A DNA stretch of 24,615 bases from positions 1 through 24,615 of IMG/VR virus record IMGVR_UViG_3300033571_005008; one strand, written 5' to 3'. Of the stretch, positions 14,877 through 22,160 are shown piece by piece. The notes beneath the pieces are model-generated. The model was not told where the DNA came from. It worked only from the letters and a program-made list of their open reading frames with translations, and did no database searches. The DNA comes from a virus. The first letter of the stretch is position 1. Each line of letters begins with the position of its first letter. The translations under genes were made by a program, and so were the position numbers.

Positions 14877-15550
14877 AGTTCTTTTCCTTTAGTGTTAAGC
14901 CACATTCTTAAAGTCGACATACCGCCGTCAATTAGAACATGGTTGGGAAACCGCTGGTACTTGTGGTACAGCGGATGGTTGATGAAGTTCTTCATAAGTA
15001 AGTATGCATCAGCATCAGGAGGACTCATGCCCATGGCTCTATCAGTATCAATGCACTTAATGTTGTATAGACCACCAAACTCTTGAGTGATTTTATGAAC
15101 CTGGTCATTTAATAAACCAATGATGATGATTCTAGGCTTATGAACGTTTGTAGTGTCGTATGTTGGGTCATGCTTTTCAAGTCTAAACTCATGTTCCAAC
15201 GTTTTAACAGCCGATCTAACTTGTGCCTTCACCATACCGGCAATTCGTTCAACGATAGCCTCGACTAGGCTGTCCAAACTGACTTCTGTCGGAGCCGATG
15301 AAGGCTCTACCATAAGAGTTGGCTGTACAGTCACAGGCGGAACGTAGTTTGCAAACCTAGACTTTAGTTTGACGGTTAAGTTGGCGCATGATGAATGACT
15401 GTTGAATGCTCGACGACGATTATCTGGAATAACCGTTTGTGCTTGCTTTAGTGCATCATATGGACCAAGTCCATGTTCATGCATTACTTCAAGTGCACGT
15501 CTAAGAACAAGTTCTTCTTCAACTCTTGTCCAGCGGATTTTTGTTTTCAT
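14873..15550 (-). CDS. SANT/Myb-like DNA-binding protein with DUF2325-like C-terminus
   Basis: 225 residues from ATG 15550, which has AAAGG seven bases upstream; a longer GTG version from 15607 would overlap the upstream gene by 89 bases and is less likely. Residues about 5-65 (RWTRVEEELVLRRALEVMHEHG, then RRRAFNSHSSCANLTVKLKSRF) have the Trp/Glu-rich helical style of SANT/Myb-like DNA-binding domains. A Pro/Ser linker and a helix (about 90-125) follow. The last about 85 residues (RIIIIGLLNDQVHKI, then NHVLIDGGMSTLRMWL) resemble DUF2325-type Rossmann-like domains. It may be a DNA-binding regulator or a DNA-processing accessory. Both domain calls are from pattern only. Confidence 0.5.
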   Translation of the reverse strand: MKTKIRWTRVEEELVLRRALEVMHEHGLGPYDALKQAQTVIPDNRRRAFNSHSSCANLTVKLKSRFANYVPPVTVQPTLMVEPSSAPTEVSLDSLVEAIVERIAGMVKAQVRSAVKTLEHEFRLEKHDPTYDTTNVHKPRIIIIGLLNDQVHKITQEFGGLYNIKCIDTDRAMGMSPPDADAYLLMKNFINHPLYHKYQRFPNHVLIDGGMSTLRMWLNTKGKEL

Positions 15551-15809
15551 GTTTAGCCTTTTTGCAGTATTTGAATTTAGTGACAAAGTAACGATAATGC
15601 CTGACACTTCTATTGAGTGCTTGCTTCTTTAGCCCTTCTTCTCCACATACATCGACTTGCCTTTCAAGAAAAACAACAACTCGACTTAGTGAATGCATTG
15701 TGTGAGTTTTCCAGTTTGGGTGGTCGGTCACAAAATGCTTAAAGATTTGTTTACGCTTTGTTAGCGTCATCTTTGCTAGAGAACTCTGAATTTCAAACCA
15801 GCTGTTCAT
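15519..15809 (-). CDS. Small basic unknown protein
   Basis: 96 residues, strongly basic with many Lys, Arg and His, and helical regions including LSRVVVFLERQVDV. It overlaps the thymidylate synthase stop as ATGA upstream and the SANT-like gene by 32 bases downstream, so it is part of the operon. The charge would fit nucleic acid binding, but no domain is recognised. The four cysteines and histidines do not form an obvious zinc motif. Confidence 0.6.
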   Translation of the reverse strand: MNSWFEIQSSLAKMTLTKRKQIFKHFVTDHPNWKTHTMHSLSRVVVFLERQVDVCGEEGLKKQALNRSVRHYRYFVTKFKYCKKAKHENKNPLDKS

Positions 15810-16732
15810 ATGTGGTGTGTCTTGGTGATTGCATCAATTTGGTTAAGCAAGTCTTCACGAATTTTCAGGTAGGTGTCACTGCCTGCATATTCATCGCGCC
15901 CTTGTGTGTGGTAGAACTGTTCTTCACACCAGTCAAAGTTGTCATTCTTGGCATTAGGCGGAAAGATGTTTGTCTTACCTTTGGCAGATTGCCGTTGGTA
16001 GAAAGCATCAGGTTTACGGAAGTCCACCAACCCTTGTAGGAATGGGTACACCTTTAGAACTTCTAGCCATAACTTCATGGCAATGACGTTGTCTACCGTC
16101 GTCTGAATTTGTTCATCACCGCGCATAATGCAGTAACCAATGAGGTCTTTAATTGTGCAACGTACCATGTAAAAGTGCTCAAAATTGCGCGGCATGATAG
16201 TTCTAGCATCAAGGCCATGGACCAAACCGCTGTCAAGCATGTCCACATAAAGTTCACGAGCCATTGTTGTAATTTGTTTATAACGTTCATAGAAGTCCTT
16301 GTTTGCCATGATGCCAGGTTTAACCATTACACGATCATCACGCATATCGCGATCACCGTGAACTTGTGCTGCAAAACTGAATAGCCGGTGGCGTATCAGA
16401 TGTGTTGTATCAATCATGTCCATGCCGTTGACCGACCATGTGATGTTGATTGTTTCCATGGCAGTAGGTAACAGCTCATAGCGGAACAGTTCATCAATTG
16501 TTTGGTCAATGTCTGCTTTTGGAAAATCCCATTGGATCTTGTCATTCCATGTGTTCATTAAGAACACTGAAATTGTTTTACGAAACTGTTCAACCGTAGG
16601 CGCATGGACGATCTGAACGTCTATGTTTTCCAGTTGGTTGACAAATTCGATAGGACCAGGTTGCTTACCGAATTTAAGTTTTGTATGCATCTTTTGAAGA
16701 TGCGGCATTTGTGATTTAGAGACCTTAGGCAT
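15806..16732 (-). CDS. thyX: Flavin-dependent thymidylate synthase, divergent
   Basis: 308 residues. The ThyX signature appears as LIRHRLFSFAAQVHGDRD (112-129): RHR at 114-116 and Ser119 fit the start of RHRxxS, while the second half (normally around NEQSxRY) is changed. A second conserved part, DARTIMPRNFEHFYMVRCTI (175-194), matches the AR.xLP region that binds dUMP and flavin. The enzyme converts dUMP to dTMP using methylene-tetrahydrofolate, FAD and NADPH. It works with the dCMP deaminase gene of the other operon, which supplies dUMP. The start overlaps the upstream stop by eight bases and has only a weak ribosome site, so translational coupling is likely. Confidence 0.75.
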   Translation of the reverse strand: MPKVSKSQMPHLQKMHTKLKFGKQPGPIEFVNQLENIDVQIVHAPTVEQFRKTISVFLMNTWNDKIQWDFPKADIDQTIDELFRYELLPTAMETINITWSVNGMDMIDTTHLIRHRLFSFAAQVHGDRDMRDDRVMVKPGIMANKDFYERYKQITTMARELYVDMLDSGLVHGLDARTIMPRNFEHFYMVRCTIKDLIGYCIMRGDEQIQTTVDNVIAMKLWLEVLKVYPFLQGLVDFRKPDAFYQRQSAKGKTNIFPPNAKNDNFDWCEEQFYHTQGRDEYAGSDTYLKIREDLLNQIDAITKTHHI

Positions 16733-17006
16733 TTGTGTTTTCTTTCATGAGTTGTAGTTCTACTAGTCTTGCATATCCTGCAATGTCTGTCCAGCTATCC
16801 ACATGGGATGGCGATACAGCCAAGCGAGAAAGTTTCATGGCGATCTTAGAGAGATAAATAACATGGACAGGATCCATTTCTTTATTGTGTTGCTTGCGAT
16901 ACCTGTCCTTTATATTTTCAAGGATAACTGCTTCTAATGAAACGCCCTCAAAAAAATCACCATAAACCTCGCCTCTCTGTTCTAAAACTTGATCTGTCGT
17001 TTTCAT
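16725..17006 (-). CDS. DUF6378-like small phage protein
   Basis: 93 residues. The pattern VLEQRGEVYGDF near the start, then YLSKIAMKLSRLAVSPSHVDSWTDIAGYARL (about 50-80) matches the usual layout of the phage family known as DUF6378: ERG..YGD, then KxxR.....DsW.DiAGYa. Its function is not known; it tends to lie among nucleotide metabolism genes, as here between an HD nucleotidase and ThyX. GAGG lies eight bases before the ATG. It overlaps both neighbours by four and eight bases. Confidence 0.7.
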   Translation of the reverse strand: MKTTDQVLEQRGEVYGDFFEGVSLEAVILENIKDRYRKQHNKEMDPVHVIYLSKIAMKLSRLAVSPSHVDSWTDIAGYARLVELQLMKENTNA

Positions 17007-17515
17007 GGCAGCACCTCATAAGGTTGAAGTTTTTCCTCAAGTTTAGCTAACCGCTTTGAGCTATTTTCATGGACGTCTACCATGTAGCCGCCATTGCCTA
17101 GGCCTATTTCGTTAGCCGAATACTGAAGGCACTGGAGTGCATCGGCATAATGGACGACCAATGCTTCAGGCGTATCACCATGGTATAGGCCACAATAGTC
17201 TCTAAGCTGTTCTGGAAAGCTTTTCACAATTTCATGTTCAGCTTGCTTTAGTGCATCGGCAACTATTGGAAAATTTTTCTTGACCAAGTGGTTTACATCA
17301 GAGATTTCCATTTCAGCCAAGTCATGGCATATGGCAATCTTGACTGCTTTGTCAACATCAAACTTGTACGTTTTTGATAGCATAAGTACACCAAGTGCCA
17401 CGAAGAAACTATGTGTTGCAACGCTTTCTTGGTGAACCACAGGCTTCATGCTATAACGCTTGGTGTGTTCAAGCGTGTAGCTTTGCATAAAGAATGAAAA
17501 GTCGCCTTTATTCAT
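17003..17515 (-). CDS. HD-domain nucleotide phosphohydrolase (YfbR-like 5'-nucleotidase)
   Basis: 170 residues with the metal-binding HD set: H35 (in QESVATHSF), H64-D65 (AICHDLAEMEISD) and D125 (YADALQ). The HDLAE motif and length fit the YfbR group, which removes phosphate from deoxynucleoside monophosphates; the same fold includes phage dATP phosphohydrolases (DatZ). Substrate cannot be read from sequence. It lies between a nucleoside deoxyribosyltransferase and DUF6378, so it may recycle or remodel the dNTP pool. It overlaps the upstream gene by eight bases and the downstream gene by four. Confidence 0.8.
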   Translation of the reverse strand: MNKGDFSFFMQSYTLEHTKRYSMKPVVHQESVATHSFFVALGVLMLSKTYKFDVDKAVKIAICHDLAEMEISDVNHLVKKNFPIVADALKQAEHEIVKSFPEQLRDYCGLYHGDTPEALVVHYADALQCLQYSANEIGLGNGGYMVDVHENSSKRLAKLEEKLQPYEVLP

Positions 17516-17969
17516 AGCTAATGTCTTCTTCAGACCAATTACGAAGAATGAAGACCTCTTCTATCTTTATCTCATCTAAAGCCCTAACCAGTTCTGGATA
17601 TGAGCGTACAACTGACCCTGATGCTGCCAGCACCAAGTTAAATTTCTGACCAGGTTGTCCGCCAAGCCAGACATAAATGATAGGAATGCACTTTGCATAG
17701 CACCAGCCTGCTTCAAACATTGTGCCAGGGTCTTTGCCATCTGTAATACAAACGGCTAAGTCACTTCTGTCTAATGCTTCTAAGTTAATGTTAAGCACTT
17801 GTTCTGGTGTTGTTTTTCCTGGCTCATACAGGCATTCGTCTTTAGGGCTAAAGTACTTAAGACCTTGGCGTTCCAAGATGCTTTTAATTTCTTCTACAAT
17901 GGCAATTTGTTCTGGATTAAAGAATGGGCCTGCGATGTAGACATACGGGTGTTTTGTGATTGTTTGCAT
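17508..17969 (-). CDS. Nucleoside 2-deoxyribosyltransferase
   Basis: 153 residues, the normal size. N-terminal YIAGPFF (11-17) is the typical first strand and loop of the family. DGKDPGTMFEAGW (77-89) carries the active-site acid Glu86 within the D.GT..E.G motif, and NLVLAAS (111-117) is the conserved late motif. The enzyme exchanges the base on 2-deoxyribose and can also act as a nucleoside or nucleotide hydrolase. It is the first gene of the second minus-strand operon. ATG at 17969 has AAGGA six to seven bases upstream, and the duplicated promoter/operator lies directly ahead. Confidence 0.88.
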   Translation of the reverse strand: MQTITKHPYVYIAGPFFNPEQIAIVEEIKSILERQGLKYFSPKDECLYEPGKTTPEQVLNINLEALDRSDLAVCITDGKDPGTMFEAGWCYAKCIPIIYVWLGGQPGQKFNLVLAASGSVVRSYPELVRALDEIKIEEVFILRNWSEEDISYE

Positions 17970-17998
17970 TTAGTTCCTTACAGTTAAGATTTTTTGTT

Positions 17999-18048
17999 TG
18001 TTTACTTAGTAAACAGTTGCATTGTACCATGCTTTAGAAAAGTAAACA
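17999..18048 (-). promoter_or_regulatory. Duplicated promoter with palindromic operator, copy 2
   Basis: In the 88-base gap 17970-18057. On the minus strand an extended -10 box TGGTACAAT (18029-18021) is followed after five bases by the perfect 17-bp palindrome TGTTTACTAAGTAAACA (18015-17999), which covers the expected transcription start. A third half-site TGTTTACT (18048-18041) lies near the -35 position; a good -35 hexamer is not visible. TGCATTGTACCATGCTTT (18018-18035, plus strand) is identical in the other copy. It should drive the deoxyribosyltransferase operon, with a dimeric regulator on the palindrome. The loop is a single base, so an RNA hairpin is unlikely. Confidence 0.7.
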
Positions 18049-18057
18049 CTTTTTTCG

Positions 18058-19440
18058 TTAAACTACCTCCGTTTCTCTGATCTTTTTTGCATAGTCCCTC
18101 ACGGCATTCATAAGGGCTTGTTGTGTTTTGTCTTTGCTGCCAATGGCAGTCACAATAGCTTCATCAATAGTGTCTTTGGCAATGATCTGATGGACCACAA
18201 TATTATTCCTTTGGCCTTGGCGCCAAAGACGACGGATAAACTGATCATAGATTTCTAATGACCATGTGTTGCTAAACCAAATGACCGCATGCCCTGTTCC
18301 TTGCAGGTTCAAGCCGTGACCTGCCGATTGTGGGTGTGCCAGCAATACAGGATAGTCGCCATTGTTCCATCGGTCAATGATGCCTGTCAAGTCTTTGTCT
18401 TTAACGCCTGAGCCAATGAACGGGGCATTAGGAAATAGCTTTTGTAGCCGTTCTAGATCATGCCTGAAATGATAGCCAATCAAACAAGGCTTGCCATTCA
18501 GACCTTCAACCAGTTCTTCAACAGCATTTAGCTTTTCATCATGGACATTCTTAACTTCACGTTCCAGTCCATCCATGTAGATTGCACCATTCGCCAACTG
18601 TTGGCATTTGCCTACGGCAACAGCAGCTGTAGAAGCAGTGACTTGATCACTGTCAAACTCAATAAGCAATTTGTCTTCTAGTTCCTTGTAAAGCTTCCTA
18701 GCCGCTTTAGGTAGTTCCACATAGACACGATTAAGCATTAATTCTGGTAGGTCCAGATAGTCCTCTGCTTTCATACGAAGGACTTTGTCAGCCAACAACC
18801 CATGAATCTTGTCCTCTGACTCAGGCTTTAATGTCCATGTGTAGCCACCATAGCCAGTTTGATAGAAGTAGTTTGTACGAAAATGCGTGATGAACCTGCC
18901 AAATGTTGCACCTCGATCAATCACAAGCTGTGGTCCAAAGATGTCGAGCAAGCCGTTAGATGCAGGTGAACCAGTTAACCCAAACCGGCGCTTAAACTTG
19001 TCAAGAAACGGTGAAAGTGACTTGAAGCGTTCTGTTCGTGTGTTTTTAAGATAGCTAATCTCATCTACAACCAGCATGTCATAAGGAAATGGCTTACCAT
19101 TCAGTGTTTTTGACAGCCATTGCAAGCCTTCGAAGTTCATGACATGAATGTCAGCCTTGTCAAATAATGTTTTGTCTTTGTTAGGCCCATGCAATACAGA
19201 TATGGACAGGTCAGCAAAGTTATCCCATTTGCTAATCTCTACTGGCCAAACGGCATAGGCAGGTCTAAGTGGTGCAAGCACTAGAACTTTTGTAACTGCT
19301 TTTGCAGCCTTCAGTATTTTTATTGCTTGCAATGTGATGCTGGTCTTGCCAAGCCCTGGGTCTAACCATAGCTGGCCTGATCCGTTCTCCACTAAAAACT
19401 TTACAGCTTTCTTTTGGTACTCATGAGGTTCCCAGAACAC
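18058..19440 (-). CDS. SNF2-family DEAD/DEAH-like helicase
   Basis: 460 residues from GTG at 19440; AAGAAGG is eight bases upstream of it, while a TTG at 19446 would be too close. Motifs in order: Q-like HEYQKKAV (6-13), Walker A DPGLGKT with Lys32, motif Ia LVLAPLRP, Walker B VVDEIS (D126, E127), motif III LTGSPASN (155-162), motif V SAGHGLNLQG and motif VI QFIRRLWRQGQ. This is the two-RecA-domain layout of a short phage SNF2 helicase, which would move along or remodel DNA using ATP. It overlaps the VRR-NUC gene by 20 bases, suggesting a helicase-nuclease team. No hexameric DnaB-like helicase or primase is seen in the window, so it could serve replication or recombination. Confidence 0.9.
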   Translation of the reverse strand: MFWEPHEYQKKAVKFLVENGSGQLWLDPGLGKTSITLQAIKILKAAKAVTKVLVLAPLRPAYAVWPVEISKWDNFADLSISVLHGPNKDKTLFDKADIHVMNFEGLQWLSKTLNGKPFPYDMLVVDEISYLKNTRTERFKSLSPFLDKFKRRFGLTGSPASNGLLDIFGPQLVIDRGATFGRFITHFRTNYFYQTGYGGYTWTLKPESEDKIHGLLADKVLRMKAEDYLDLPELMLNRVYVELPKAARKLYKELEDKLLIEFDSDQVTASTAAVAVGKCQQLANGAIYMDGLEREVKNVHDEKLNAVEELVEGLNGKPCLIGYHFRHDLERLQKLFPNAPFIGSGVKDKDLTGIIDRWNNGDYPVLLAHPQSAGHGLNLQGTGHAVIWFSNTWSLEIYDQFIRRLWRQGQRNNIVVHQIIAKDTIDEAIVTAIGSKDKTQQALMNAVRDYAKKIRETEVV

Positions 19441-19708
19441 GATCAATCCCTTCTTTAGAATCTAGAACATAGACCTTGTGACCTATCTTGCTTAGGTCGG
19501 TATGAAGCTTGGCCTGCAATGCTGACAGCTTACCACCTGGCCTTTTTAGTTCTACCCATAGCACTTCACCATTTTCAATTGCCACAATGCGATCAGGCCA
19601 GCCTCTTGCAAACCGAACATGAAGTTTAAGGGTTAACAAGCCGTGCTTTTTGCACTGAGCTGTAAAGTACCTTTCAAGATCACGTTCAAGAATAACTTTA
19701 GTCACCAT
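19421..19708 (-). CDS. VRR-NUC domain nuclease
   Basis: 95 residues from ATG 19708; a TTG at 19714 is possible. The PD-(D/E)XK core is visible: an early Glu/Asp pair (RDLERYF), GWPD with Asp39, then ELK (Glu53, Lys55) and Gln65. Arg/Gly-rich RFARGWPDR is typical for VRR-NUC. Phage members of this stand-alone type are thought to cut branched DNA or act with a neighbouring SNF2 helicase, which is the gene that follows. The start overlaps the stop of the Cas4-like nuclease gene, so the three are translated together. Confidence 0.88.
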   Translation of the reverse strand: MVTKVILERDLERYFTAQCKKHGLLTLKLHVRFARGWPDRIVAIENGEVLWVELKRPGGKLSALQAKLHTDLSKIGHKVYVLDSKEGIDRVLGTS

Positions 19709-20343
19709 TTGCAAGGGCCGCCATTGTCTTTACGGTAATGACAAAACTTGCATAGGCCTGAAGGGTTGGCAGCATAGATCTTGTCTGACTGAAGCTGTTT
19801 GATCCGTGTGATTAGACCTGCCTGAAGATCAGCAAGATTGCCACGAACAATGGTGTCATATGCCCTGTACTTCTTAAGGTCGACAAATTCAATGCCAATG
19901 TTAACAGCATCTATATGCGGCTTAGTTGCTAAGATAACAGCTGCATACACAGACACTTGGTCAGTGTAGTCACGGTCTTTGCCTGTCTTAAAGTCTAGAA
20001 CAGTGGCTTCATTATCCTGTTCCATGTATAAGTCAATGACACCACGAAACCATGCTGTTTGATCGTCATATGCTACAGCTTTCCAGTCTTTGTCAACCGC
20101 AAACTTCATCTCAGACTGTGCTTTTAGACCGATCCAAGTCTCGATCTTAGGCAACAAGTGTTGTACTTCATCTGAAATTATGACAAGGCCGCCATTCAAG
20201 ATGTTTTCAATCTCTGTATGGATCATCGTGCCTCTACTAGCAGCATCACCGGTAGGTTGTGGAAGTCTGTCTATACGATTGAACTTGTACTGAGCAGGGC
20301 ATTGCTCGTATTGCTTAACTGCAGAATATGAATACGCCATCAT
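19702..20343 (-). CDS. PD-(D/E)XK nuclease, Cas4/RecB-like with four cysteines
   Basis: 213 residues. N-terminal SYSAVKQYEQCPAQYKF begins like the AddB/Cas4/RecB nuclease family. Active-site residues: H42 (MIHTEIE), D104 (GVIDLY), D117 and K119 (LDFKTGK), Q129 (TDQVSVYA). Cys15 together with C198, C201 and C211 (GLCKFCHY, PCKW) forms the four-Cys set that holds an iron-sulfur cluster in this group. It is probably a 5'-3' exonuclease or end-processing enzyme for recombination. ATGATG gives two adjacent starts; GAGG is four bases from the first and seven from the second, so 20340 is an alternative. It follows the polymerase with overlapping stop/start. Confidence 0.88.
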   Translation of the reverse strand: MMAYSYSAVKQYEQCPAQYKFNRIDRLPQPTGDAASRGTMIHTEIENILNGGLVIISDEVQHLLPKIETWIGLKAQSEMKFAVDKDWKAVAYDDQTAWFRGVIDLYMEQDNEATVLDFKTGKDRDYTDQVSVYAAVILATKPHIDAVNIGIEFVDLKKYRAYDTIVRGNLADLQAGLITRIKQLQSDKIYAANPSGLCKFCHYRKDNGGPCKW

Positions 20344-22160
20344 TTAACCTCGGCAAAGTTAGCACCGATCTTGGCATCGGCAATCAGTGGCACATCAAGC
20401 TTAAATGAGTTAATCATGCAAGCAGCTAGTTTATCGGCTTCCCGTTGTACAACATCAACCCTGGCTGAAATGATTAATTCATCATGTAAAGAAAGCAGCA
20501 ATCGGCTATCTTTGGCAACCCGCCAATAGTCAATCATCGCCTGCTTGGCCATGTCTGCACCACTGCCTTGGATCAGTGTGTTCAGTGATTTAAAGCCAAA
20601 GTTCATAAGCTTACCGTTGATGATCTTAGGCGGTTCACCTTTGACTAGCCTGCCACCGATGGTCGAGAACGGGGCTCGGATCTTGTATCTGGCCATTAAA
20701 TCGTTATTCACTTTGTCCAGTCCAGGGGCTACCTCAGACTTATAAAGATCTATCAACTGCTTGGCTTCTGTATAAGGTATGCCCAACATTTCACATATCT
20801 TCTTGGGGCCTGCACCGTACAGGATGCCAAAGGACATTGTCTTGGCGTAGTCTCTAATGACTGTCTTACCAGACTTTTCACTCATTAAGTTGGCGGCAAA
20901 AGCGTGAAGGTCAGCATTAGGGTCTTGCCTGTACTGTTCAGCCAACTTACCGTCCTCGAAGTGTGCAAACAAACGTAGTTCTTGTGCCTGAAAGTCAGCA
21001 GCGGCCATCATATGTCCTTCATCAGGCAGTATGAATTGTCTGACCTTAGGTATGATGAGCCCTTGTAACTCTGTAGGCAGTGGTGTCTTTGGCCCACGTG
21101 TAGGCATGGTCTGAAGTGTAGGTTTTGCCGATAACCGACCGGTTCGTGTACCGCCGATCTCGCCTCTTACCGTATTCCATTCAGTAAAGATCCTGCCTGT
21201 TGTGGCTGATTGTTCTAACCATGGCTCAAGGTAAGTACCTGTCAGCTTTGTCAATACATCTCGGTGCCGCAACACTGATGATAGTTCATCGTCGGTTAGC
21301 ATATCCTTCAGTGTGTCTTTGTCAGACAGCGGTGTGCCTTTGTCACTGGTTGGCCATTTCTTTGTCTTGTTGTAGACGCCTTTGGCCATCACAACGTTAA
21401 CTAGTTGCACACCAGAGTTAAAGTTAATGTCTTCTGTGTTGAAGTACTTGTACAACCACACTTCACACATCTCAATATCAGCTTTAGCTTTTTCCAAACA
21501 AGCCTTCATGCCTTCAGTGTCAACACGTATTCCAAGCTTACTGTTCTCAAGAAGCACTGGCATTAGCTGCATTTCACGAAGGTAGGCAACTGGCATTGTC
21601 CGACGGACTTCTTCAGTAAAGTCAAACAGTTCAGCCGTTAGTCTAACGTCAGCACAAGCGTACTTTCCCACAAGATTAGCCGGTCCACGTGCAATATAAG
21701 CACCTGCAGTCTTAGGTTTCTTTCTGACTTCAGGTATATGCATTTCAAGCCAAATGAATAGCTCATCACGTTCCTCCGGCTTAATGCCTAGCCATTCTTT
21801 ACACAGCTCTTTCAATGATAAGCTACGAGCATATGGGTCGAACAAGAATGCAAGAACAAGTGTGTCATGTAAACGTTCGGCAGATGGCAATGGTATGTCA
21901 AACTTTTCATAGATCACTGATAAGTCAAACATTGCATTGTGAAAACACATATGCCGACCTGATTCGAAGATCTTGATTAGTAAGTTGCGGACCGTATTAA
22001 AGTCCGTGTTGTTGTTTGTATCATGAGCAAATGACCAATATGTAGATTCAAACTGCCCAGTCCTATCAAGAACCGCCAAACCCACAGGGGCAGGAGGGTA
22101 ATGATGAGGACGTGGGCCGATTGCTTCCGTCTCAAAGTCGAGGAAGATTGGGTCAGTCAT
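20340..22160 (-). CDS. polA: DNA polymerase I (family A) with 3'-5' exonuclease
   Basis: 606 residues with no 5' nuclease domain, as in many phage polymerases. The proofreading domain has D8 and E10 (FLDFETE), D79 (FHNAMFD), and Y167/D171 (YACAD). Polymerase motif A has D389 (AAADFQAQE); motif B reads R436, K440, F444, Y448 (RDYAKTMSFGILYG); motif C is HDE at 559-561. The position equal to E. coli Phe762 is Phe444. The enzyme should copy the phage genome with proofreading. The start overlaps the upstream SSB-like stop as TAATG. A primase and replicative helicase are not in the window. Confidence 0.95.
   Translation of the reverse strand: MTDPIFLDFETEAIGPRPHHYPPAPVGLAVLDRTGQFESTYWSFAHDTNNNTDFNTVRNLLIKIFESGRHMCFHNAMFDLSVIYEKFDIPLPSAERLHDTLVLAFLFDPYARSLSLKELCKEWLGIKPEERDELFIWLEMHIPEVRKKPKTAGAYIARGPANLVGKYACADVRLTAELFDFTEEVRRTMPVAYLREMQLMPVLLENSKLGIRVDTEGMKACLEKAKADIEMCEVWLYKYFNTEDINFNSGVQLVNVVMAKGVYNKTKKWPTSDKGTPLSDKDTLKDMLTDDELSSVLRHRDVLTKLTGTYLEPWLEQSATTGRIFTEWNTVRGEIGGTRTGRLSAKPTLQTMPTRGPKTPLPTELQGLIIPKVRQFILPDEGHMMAAADFQAQELRLFAHFEDGKLAEQYRQDPNADLHAFAANLMSEKSGKTVIRDYAKTMSFGILYGAGPKKICEMLGIPYTEAKQLIDLYKSEVAPGLDKVNNDLMARYKIRAPFSTIGGRLVKGEPPKIINGKLMNFGFKSLNTLIQGSGADMAKQAMIDYWRVAKDSRLLLSLHDELIISARVDVVQREADKLAACMINSFKLDVPLIADAKIGANFAEVK

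Noticed and set aside
15551-15607. GTG start at 15607 for the SANT-like protein
   Set aside because: ATG at 15550 has AAAGG at good spacing and avoids an 89-base overlap.
15758-16039. 93-codon open frame on the plus strand within thyX
   Set aside because: It is antisense to a gene with recognisable motifs and isolated from any plus-strand operon.
17991-18015. Palindrome plus T-run as a rho-independent terminator
   Set aside because: The palindrome has a one-base loop and is AT-rich, so it cannot form a stable RNA hairpin. The T-run precedes it on the plus strand and is an A-run after it on the minus strand.
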